A stretch of 64,000 nucleotides of DNA, from positions 1 to 64,000 of the forward strand of contig CAJXBA010000002.1 in the NCBI GenBank assembly GCA_913050185.1, in the 5' to 3' direction. How positions within the stretch are numbered: the stretch's first letter is position 1; each line of letters begins with the position of its first letter. The stretch comes from an uncultured Pelagibacteraceae bacterium (GTDB taxonomy: Bacteria > Pseudomonadota > Alphaproteobacteria > Pelagibacterales > Pelagibacteraceae). The notes beneath the pieces were generated by a model. The model had not been told where the DNA came from and ran no database searches. It was given only the letters and a program-made list of their open reading frames with translations. A program made the translations under genes and the position numbers. Positions 55,373 through 62,064 of the stretch are shown here, piece by piece.

Positions 55373-55462
55373 GGAGAGATGGCCGAGCGGTTTAAGGCGC
55401 AGGCTTGGAAAGCTTGTATACTGTTAAAGGTATCGTGGGTTCGAATCCCACTCTCTCCGCCA
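55373..55462 (+). tRNA. tRNA-Ser(GGA)
   Basis: Class II tRNA GGAGAGATGGCCGAGCGG...TTGGAAA...GGTTCGAATCC...TCTCTCCGCCA. Confidence 0.96.
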
Positions 55463-55549
55463 TTTATTTATCGGTTGATTTTAATGTGCAATATTCTATT
55501 CTAGTCGCATAGGTACGAATCAATAAACAATTTAACAGGAGGAGAATCT

Positions 55550-55606
55550 ATGTGGTGGGCAATTGCAGCAGTAGCAGTGGCGTACTGGTGGTATACGAAC
55601 CAGTAG
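55550..55606 (+). CDS. Microprotein A: MWWAIAAVAVAYWWYTNQ
   Basis: ATG with strong AGGAGGAG RBS; Trp pairs flank an Ala/Val/Ile core; member of a local family. Confidence 0.8.
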   Translation: MWWAIAAVAVAYWWYTNQ

Positions 55607-55636
55607 TTGTTTGATTATTACAAGATTATTAGATTT

Positions 55637-55683
55637 AACTCCTACCGTTATGCTCACTAAATAATGAGTATACGGGAGGAGTT
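55637..55683 (+). repeat. Inverted repeat 3' of microprotein A
   Basis: AACTCCTACCGTTATGCTC-(loop)-GAGTATACGGGAGGAGTT, imperfect long stem, no U-tract. Confidence 0.75.
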
Positions 55684-55730
55684 GTGGTTGTTGAAAGTAC
55701 TTTTAGTTAGTTGAAAAAAGAGATGGATTT

Positions 55731-55787
55731 ATGACAGCTATTGTAATTTTATTAGTATTTTTTATTGCAACTGGTACAGTAATTTAG
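55731..55787 (+). CDS. Candidate microprotein F: MTAIVILLVFFIATGTVI
   Basis: 18 aa hydrophobic ORF just after unit A; weaker RBS (AAGAGAT) and no Trp/Tyr. Confidence 0.45.
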   Translation: MTAIVILLVFFIATGTVI

Positions 55788-55891
55788 AAAAATTCATAAA
55801 AAGTATATTTTAATAGTCTGTTAAGGATTAGGCTTGATTTGGTGATTGAGCTGATTTTTTGAGCAGCACACGTTCCTGTGTGTGAATTTGT

Positions 55892-57175
55892 CTATCTGCA
55901 CTCAACAGTGCCGGAAATTCCGAGTTTAGCTTTAGGCTCGATGCCAAATGCTGGGATTTCATCAATTTCTAAAATTTCTATTTTCTTCTCCAATATTTCA
56001 AAATTTCCATAAGAAGAGCAAAGTACAGAAGCTTTTCTTTTGAACGAATTTTCCAGTTTTATCACAATTTTTCTTGCTTTGCCTTTTGATAATTCATATT
56101 CGGCAAGCACAACCCATTTTCTTGCTTCAATAGAAATTTTGCGTCTATTCTTTCCTGCAGAATCTTTAGTGTTAAGCTTTTCTAATACTTTACATTCGGT
56201 TTTCGTTCCGTTTTTATCTGTACAGGTTCCTGTTCCATGTTCAAACCCATTTACAAACTGACCTCTAAATGCTTGTCCATCAGAATATGTCAAAATCCCC
56301 TGTCCATGTCGTTTGCCATCCTTAAACTTACCTACATATTTTGAACCATCAGGATATGTAAGAGTTCCCTCTCCATGAAGTTTATCGTCTTTAAACTGTC
56401 CAGAATATTTTTTGCCATCTTTCCAAGTTTTAACTCCACTTCCATGATTTTTTCCTTCTTTAAATTCTCCATGATAATTTGATCCATCAGAATAAGTAAA
56501 AATTCCTTTTCCATGAGGTTTATAATCTTTAAACCGACCTACATATTTTGATCCACCAGCATAAGTGGCATTTCCTTCTAGAATTTTTCCATCATTAAAT
56601 TGTCCAATAAACAAGTGTCCAATTTTATTCTTATATATGCCTTTACAATTTGACCATTGACTGCGATCATTTCCTTGACACTTGGGAATTGAACTTTGCT
56701 TCTTTGATATCTGATCTTGTTCTTTAGTTATTTTTTCTTGATCTTCGTTAACTTCCTTTTTTTCAACTTTATCCTTGTTCCAATCAGCTTTTACGTTTGC
56801 ACAATAATTTTCTTTTTTTTGGCCAAAAGGTCTAAAAAGATCCATTCCACTTTCTTTTTTATAATACTGTCTGATTATTGTTTTAGAATCAGCTTTTAAT
56901 TGATATTGTAGGTAAAAATCTTTGTTTTTTTTATTTTGTATTTTTTTGCTAACGACTTGATTTTTTGTAATTAATTCTATCTCATCCGTTAATTCTTTAG
57001 AGGTTCCACCTGTTGTTTTTAAGTTTACTTTTATTTCATTTTTTTCAAAATCTATTAAATAATCCCCATATGCATTTTCACTTAGTTGACATTCTTTAAA
57101 ATAATAGGATTCGGCAAAACCTATGCCACAAAATATTGAACTCAAAAAAAATATAAATAAAATTTTTTTTATCAC
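55892..57175 (-). CDS. Secreted/periplasmic MORN-repeat protein
   Basis: Signal peptide MIKKILFIFFLSSIFCGIGFA; repeats YVGRFKDYKPHGKGIFTYSDGSNYHGEFKEGKNHGSGVKTWKDGKKYSGQFKDDKLHGEGTLTYPDGSKYVGKFKDGKRHGQG. Confidence 0.92.
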   Translation of the reverse strand: MIKKILFIFFLSSIFCGIGFAESYYFKECQLSENAYGDYLIDFEKNEIKVNLKTTGGTSKELTDEIELITKNQVVSKKIQNKKNKDFYLQYQLKADSKTIIRQYYKKESGMDLFRPFGQKKENYCANVKADWNKDKVEKKEVNEDQEKITKEQDQISKKQSSIPKCQGNDRSQWSNCKGIYKNKIGHLFIGQFNDGKILEGNATYAGGSKYVGRFKDYKPHGKGIFTYSDGSNYHGEFKEGKNHGSGVKTWKDGKKYSGQFKDDKLHGEGTLTYPDGSKYVGKFKDGKRHGQGILTYSDGQAFRGQFVNGFEHGTGTCTDKNGTKTECKVLEKLNTKDSAGKNRRKISIEARKWVVLAEYELSKGKARKIVIKLENSFKRKASVLCSSYGNFEILEKKIEILEIDEIPAFGIEPKAKLGISGTVECR

Positions 57176-57280
57176 AAAACCACACTACACATAATTGTTT
57201 GTAATGACCCTACAGGATCTCTAGAACCTGGTTAAGAAAATATTTTCCTCTTTAATTTATATCAAAACTCTATGATTTTA

Positions 57281-57304
57281 GCTATATTCTACTGCAAATA
57301 TAGC
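57281..57304. repeat. Perfect 8-bp inverted repeat upstream of microprotein B
   Basis: GCTATATT-ctactgca-AATATAGC. Confidence 0.6.
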
Positions 57305-57414
57305 CCAACTTATCTTCTTAACATATAAACTATATGTTGATTTTAATATAAAAATTATTTATGTGTCTTATAAATAATTAGTATTCGATTAATTAATCTG
57401 AAAGGAAAAATATC

Positions 57415-57471
57415 ATGTGGGTAGAATTAGCAGTATTAGTTGCCTTAGTGTGGTACTTCCAAAATCAATAA
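57415..57471 (+). CDS. Microprotein B: MWVELAVLVALVWYFQNQ
   Basis: ATG with AAAGGAAA RBS; same length and layout as A. Confidence 0.75.
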   Translation: MWVELAVLVALVWYFQNQ

Positions 57472-57504
57472 ATCATTATTGGGTTAAGTGGAGTTATCCA
57501 GCAT

Positions 57505-57548
57505 AACCCTCGTTGTACACTTTGAAATTGAAGTGTGAGATGAGGGTT
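57505..57548 (+). repeat. Inverted repeat 3' of microprotein B
   Basis: AACCCTCGTTGTACACTT-tgaaattg-AAGTGTGAGATGAGGGTT. Confidence 0.75.
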
Positions 57549-57796
57549 GGCACGGCGTCTTGTGTTTTTATTTTGAAATTCAGATATTACACGCATTAAA
57601 GAGTGTGTGTTCTTTTTCAGGATTGTTAAATAAAAATTCAAGGTTAAGTGATAGTTAATAGATTAAAGATTTGTTTGAACTATTAAACAAATGGTTGATT
57701 TTTGTGTGGCATAACTTAATGTACGTCTCGATTGTGATTTAAAAAAGACTTAAATCAAAAAGTTAATAAAGAACGCAAACCAAAGGGAGAGAAAAA

Positions 57797-57850
57797 ATGT
57801 TAGTTTTAGCAGGATTATTTTTAGCACTTTATTGGTTAAATCAACAGTAG
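57797..57850 (+). CDS. Microprotein C: MLVLAGLFLALYWLNQQ
   Basis: ATG with AAAGGGAGAG RBS; same length and layout. Confidence 0.75.
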   Translation: MLVLAGLFLALYWLNQQ

Positions 57851-57874
57851 TTGATAAATCGACTGATAAAAAAT

Positions 57875-57921
57875 TAACCCCCCCGTCTACACGTTCAATA
57901 TGGTGTAAGCGGGAGGCGGTT
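57875..57921 (+). repeat. Inverted repeat 3' of microprotein C
   Basis: AACCCCCCCGTCTACAC-(loop)-GTGTAAGCGGGAGGCGGTT, imperfect. Confidence 0.65.
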
Positions 57922-58061
57922 GTGTGCTGTGTATGCATTTTTGAGTACTTGATTTTTGCACTTCCATCGCTATTTTAGTTATTAACTATTTTTAATACGA
58001 TTTTTTTTTGTATATAATTTAGTTACCGTTTTTTAGTTAAACTTAATCAAAGGAGTAATTT

Positions 58062-58121
58062 ATGGAATGGGTAATAGCAGTTGCTGTTGTTGCATACTTG
58101 TACTGGACAACAACGCAGTAA
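58062..58121 (+). CDS. Microprotein D: MEWVIAVAVVAYLYWTTTQ
   Basis: ATG with AAAGGAGT RBS; same length and layout. Confidence 0.78.
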   Translation: MEWVIAVAVVAYLYWTTTQ

Positions 58122-58149
58122 GTGGTTTTTTTATATAAATAAACTTAGT

Positions 58150-58193
58150 GGTCGGTGTTAACATGACGAACATTTGGTCAGGTAACACCGGCC
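58150..58193 (+). repeat. Inverted repeat 3' of microprotein D
   Basis: GGTCGGTGTTAACATGAC-(loop)-GGTCAGGTAACACCGGCC. Confidence 0.75.
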
Positions 58194-58234
58194 GTATAAT
58201 TTCACTGTTTAAAAGATATACGGTTTCTGATTAT

Positions 58235-58258
58235 ACCGTTTTGTGTGGTTGAAACGGT
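58235..58258 (-). repeat. Inverted repeat 3' of microprotein E
   Basis: ACCGTTT-(loop)-AAACGGT, perfect 7-bp stem abutting the stop codon of E. Confidence 0.6.
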
Positions 58259-58314
58259 TAATGTTGTGTCCACCAGATTGCTACGACGGCCACCGCTACA
58301 ACTGCCCAAATCAT
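58258..58314 (-). CDS. Microprotein E: MIWAVVAVAVVAIWWTQH
   Basis: Minus strand ATG with AGAGGAAG RBS; WA..AVAVV..WWT closely resembles A and D. Confidence 0.78.
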   Translation of the reverse strand: MIWAVVAVAVVAIWWTQH

Positions 58315-58397
58315 ATATTTTTACTTCCTCTCTTTTTTTTATATAAATTTAATTTGTAATTTATTCCAAGTACTGGAGCTTATCATTTTTAATTATG

Positions 58398-59132
58398 TTA
58401 GCCAACTCTTCTAATTCCAATTATTTTTAGATTTGCCGTTTTATAAATTTTATCAATTGTTGTTTTAATAGGCATAACGACAACTTTTTTTAGTGGTCCA
58501 TATGCGTGGATTAACTCGCTCTTCGAAATAACTACAGCTACATGCCCCTTCCAAAAAATTAAGTCGTTTTTTCTCATATTGTTTAGTTTAATTTTTTTTT
58601 TAAAATATTTAATTTGATCTTTGGTATCTCTTGGGCAGAATTTATTATTATAGTTAAGAAATAGTTGAATTAACCCCGAACAATCAACTCCACCAAAATG
58701 CTTGCCTCCCCATTTATACTTTGTATTAACGAATTTTTTTATATTACGAAAAGGATCTTTTCTTATTAAATTTATCTTTTCCAAATCATTTTTTTTGATC
58801 CAAAAATGATCAAATTTATAGAATTTATCTTTTTTTTCCAAAACTTTTATTTTCGATCCAAAACTAAGTTTTTTTTTGATTTTGTATTTAATGCTCGGTT
58901 TTGAGTAGAGTGTTGCGGATACACAACAAATTTTATGTGTATTTTTTTGATTATGTAGGAATGATTTATTTTTTATATATCCTTTGTAATTATCTTTATC
59001 ATTTTTAATTTTTATCCACTTTTTAGCCTTTTTTAATTTTTTAAAAGTATCACCATATAAGAGCTGTGTAACAACTCTTGATCTAACGTTATTCTTTTTA
59101 TGGACGTTTATAACAGAGGTGTAACTTCTCAC
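58398..59132 (-). CDS. NlpC/P60 (C40) cysteine peptidase with SH3-like domains
   Basis: KYKWGGKHFGGVDCSGLIQLFLNYN, GHVAVVISKSELIHAYG. Confidence 0.9.
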   Translation of the reverse strand: MRSYTSVINVHKKNNVRSRVVTQLLYGDTFKKLKKAKKWIKIKNDKDNYKGYIKNKSFLHNQKNTHKICCVSATLYSKPSIKYKIKKKLSFGSKIKVLEKKDKFYKFDHFWIKKNDLEKINLIRKDPFRNIKKFVNTKYKWGGKHFGGVDCSGLIQLFLNYNNKFCPRDTKDQIKYFKKKIKLNNMRKNDLIFWKGHVAVVISKSELIHAYGPLKKVVVMPIKTTIDKIYKTANLKIIGIRRVG

Positions 59133-60499
59133 TGCAATTTAAGTTTATTTCTAATAAACCACAGACAAACCAAAGAAGGTATTACCATTAGTGTAGTTAT
59201 TACAAAAAATGTACCCCAATCACCATTTAACCAATCAACCAATTCTCCTGAAGAAGCTGCTAATGTTGTTCGGCCAAGAGTTCCTATTGAAGCGAGCAAA
59301 GCATATTGAGTTGCTGTGTAAGTTCTATCTACTAAAAGTGAGATGAAAGCAACAAAAGCGACCGTTGCAAATGCTGCGGCAATATCATCCAGTAATACCG
59401 CAAACGCAAAAAGTAATTCGGATTTTCCTGACCAAGCAAGGGCAGCAAACAAAAGATTTGTAGCTGCCATCAATATTCCTGAGACAAACATAGCTTTTAT
59501 TACTCCAGAACGTATTGCAAACAGACCTCCAATAAGTGTAAATACGACTGTGGTAATCCAACCTATACCTTTAGAATAAAGAGCAATATCACCTTTAGAA
59601 AATCCTATCTCTTTGTAAAAGACAATGGACATACGTCCAAGAAAAGCTTCACCTATTTTAAATAGAAAAACAAATCCAAGAATACCTAAAGCGATGGCAA
59701 AACCATTACGTTTGAAAAAGCTTATTACGGGACCAGCAATTGCTCCACTAATCCAAGCAATTATTTTTGTTATAAAGTTGGAAGTTCCTAGCTTTTTTTC
59801 TATCATTTGATCAGTTTGTCTCTGTGCCACTTGCCTTTCAGTAGGCTGGGGTTCATGCACAAACATCAAACCGATGTTGCAAGCAATGACAATTAATCCA
59901 AGAACCAAAAAAGTAGTTTGCCAATAGTTTTCAATTCCTGCCTTTTGAAAATATTCCGCTGCATTTAGTGCAACAACTCCACCTAATTTATATCCGGTCC
60001 ACCATCCAACGACTGCCATAGCGGCACCCGCCTGCATAGATGTTCCTTCATTTTCTCCAATTTGTTCAATTCTTAATGCATCTACAGTTATGTCTTGGGT
60101 TGCGGAAGCAATAGCAATAACTAAACCAATCGCAATCACCGCCCAGAGATTTGCACTTGGATCAATTGCACTCCAACAAACTAAACTAATTAGAATAAAT
60201 AATTGCATGGTTACAATCCAACCACGACGGTGGCCAATTTTATTGGTTAACCATGGAATACGTATTCTATCAATTATTGGTGCCCATAAATAATTAATAG
60301 CATAAACACCAAATATCAGACCAGCCCAACCAATTGTACTGCGACTAAGACCATCTTCCTTAAGCCAAAGGCTCAAACTACTTCCAATAAGTACCCAAGG
60401 AAAACCACTTATAATTCCAAGCAAAAGGATACGAATCATTCTTCTATCTAAATAAATAGAAAATGTTTCTGATAATGTTTGTTTTTTAACTATTTTCAT
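59129..60499 (-). CDS. MFS transporter, AmpG-like (muropeptide permease family)
   Basis: LLLGIISGFPWVLIGSSLSLWLKEDGLSRSTIGWAGL, WAPIIDRIRIP, ASATQDITVDALR. Confidence 0.85.
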   Translation of the reverse strand: MKIVKKQTLSETFSIYLDRRMIRILLLGIISGFPWVLIGSSLSLWLKEDGLSRSTIGWAGLIFGVYAINYLWAPIIDRIRIPWLTNKIGHRRGWIVTMQLFILISLVCWSAIDPSANLWAVIAIGLVIAIASATQDITVDALRIEQIGENEGTSMQAGAAMAVVGWWTGYKLGGVVALNAAEYFQKAGIENYWQTTFLVLGLIVIACNIGLMFVHEPQPTERQVAQRQTDQMIEKKLGTSNFITKIIAWISGAIAGPVISFFKRNGFAIALGILGFVFLFKIGEAFLGRMSIVFYKEIGFSKGDIALYSKGIGWITTVVFTLIGGLFAIRSGVIKAMFVSGILMAATNLLFAALAWSGKSELLFAFAVLLDDIAAAFATVAFVAFISLLVDRTYTATQYALLASIGTLGRTTLAASSGELVDWLNGDWGTFFVITTLMVIPSLVCLWFIRNKLKLQ

Positions 60500-60515
60500 A
60501 AAACATCAAAAAAAC

Positions 60516-61964
60516 CTAATTTTTCCAAAATGAAGGAAAAAATAAAACTAAAACCGCAAACAGTTCTAACCTACCAAGCAACATTCCCAAAGACAAACTT
60601 AATTTAGAAAAATTAGGTAAATCACTATAATTTCCATTAGGACCAATAATTTCTCCCAAGCCCGGACCAACATTTGATATAGCCGAAGCAGAGCCAGATA
60701 GAGCTGTAATAAAATCCAAGCCATTTAAGGATAATAATACTGTTAAAATAAAAAAGATTAATAAATAAAGAAAAACAAATGCTATTATTGAATATATAAA
60801 AGAATTACTAATTTTTTCATTGTTATACTTTATAGAAAATACTCCATGTGGATAAACCAGTTTTTTAATTTGATTTGATATGAAAAGACCAAGCATTTGA
60901 AATCTAAATATTTTAATTCCACAAGTTGTTGATCCAGCACATCCCCCAACAAACATTAAAAAGAGGAAAAAAATCAACGGGAATTTACCCCACAAACTAA
61001 AATCTGATGTTACGTAACCCGTTCCTGACAAAATTGAGACAATATTAAAAGCTGATATTCTTAAATTTTCTATAAAACTATATTCATTGTTGCCAATCAA
61101 CAAATACAAGAACATTAATAAAACAGAAATAATCAAAATATAAATCAACCCTTTGATCTGAACATCTTTAAAAAATATTTTTTTGTCACCTTTTATAAAT
61201 TTTAAATAGGCAATGAAAGGCAGACTTCCTAATATAATGAAAATTATTGCAACAATTTCAATTTTTGGATTTTGAAAATAACCAAATGAGCTACTGTGGG
61301 TAGAAAATCCTCCAGTTGCAATTGTTGTCATGGAGTGAGCGATGCTATCAAAAATATTCATTCCGAATAACCAATAAGTAATTCCACAAGCGAAGGTTAA
61401 TACAAGATAAATTGATGAAATTATTAAGGTTACTTCACGAGCCTTTGGCAAAATTTTTTCAGTAGTATCAGAACTTTCCATTCTAAATAATTGCATACCA
61501 CCAATATTTAACAAAGGAAGTACCGTAATTGCCATAACGATGACTCCAATACCACCAAGCCATTGCATAATCGCTCTCCACATTAGAATGTCTCTAGGAG
61601 AGTTATCTAAATTGACTATAATAGTTGAACCAGTTGTCGTTATTCCAGACATACTTTCAAAAAAAGCGTCAACAAATGATAAGTTAAGATTAGATAATAA
61701 AAATGGCAAACTGCCAAAAATGGCAATACCTAGCCAAGATAAAGTTGTGAGAAGAAAAGCTTGTTGCAGATTCAATTTTTTATTTTTTTCTTGATTGGTA
61801 AGTACGAGAAGTATTCCTATGAATACTGTTACCGAGGCAGATGATAAAAAAGTCTCACTATTTTCACCATATATCCACTGGACAAAAAACGGTATAAGCA
61901 TAAATAAGCCTAATATGATTAGCAGTATGCCAATTGCAAAAAAAACGGTTTTGTTATTATTCAT
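60516..61964 (-). CDS. trkH: Trk-type potassium uptake protein TrkH
   Basis: SMSGITTTGSTII, WLGGIGVIVMAITVLPLL, GGCAGSTTCGIKIFR. Confidence 0.94.
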   Translation of the reverse strand: MNNNKTVFFAIGILLIILGLFMLIPFFVQWIYGENSETFLSSASVTVFIGILLVLTNQEKNKKLNLQQAFLLTTLSWLGIAIFGSLPFLLSNLNLSFVDAFFESMSGITTTGSTIIVNLDNSPRDILMWRAIMQWLGGIGVIVMAITVLPLLNIGGMQLFRMESSDTTEKILPKAREVTLIISSIYLVLTFACGITYWLFGMNIFDSIAHSMTTIATGGFSTHSSSFGYFQNPKIEIVAIIFIILGSLPFIAYLKFIKGDKKIFFKDVQIKGLIYILIISVLLMFLYLLIGNNEYSFIENLRISAFNIVSILSGTGYVTSDFSLWGKFPLIFFLFLMFVGGCAGSTTCGIKIFRFQMLGLFISNQIKKLVYPHGVFSIKYNNEKISNSFIYSIIAFVFLYLLIFFILTVLLSLNGLDFITALSGSASAISNVGPGLGEIIGPNGNYSDLPNFSKLSLSLGMLLGRLELFAVLVLFFPSFWKN

Positions 61965-62064
61965 TTTTGAAGTGGGAGGTTATTCAATAATATTTGAAAT
62001 TCAACATAATAAGACCTTATTATTCCTGTATTTTGCTTAAAAAATTTAATAAATCTTTTATATC

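Noticed and set aside
55867-55882. Short CACAC/GTGTG hairpin beyond the MORN stop
   Set aside because: Only 5 bp, could be chance; possible weak terminator but not claimed
56332-56514. 60 aa minus-strand ORF in an alternate frame of the MORN gene
   Set aside because: Shadow ORF produced by the repetitive MORN codons; repeated MEKEFLL/MERELLH strings mirror the MORN repeats
56250-56640. Apparent tandem DNA repeat
   Set aside because: Explained by protein-level MORN repeats; not a CRISPR array (units diverged, no unique spacers)
57750-57938. 62 aa minus-strand ORF MHTQHTTASRLHH... across microgene C
   Set aside because: Overlaps microgene C and its hairpin; composition looks like random antisense reading and no clear RBS was seen
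58150-58193. Classical rho-independent terminator call for the hairpins after microgenes
   Set aside because: Stems are imperfect and no T-run follows, unlike terminators at 24873 and 33271; reported instead as inverted repeats of unknown function
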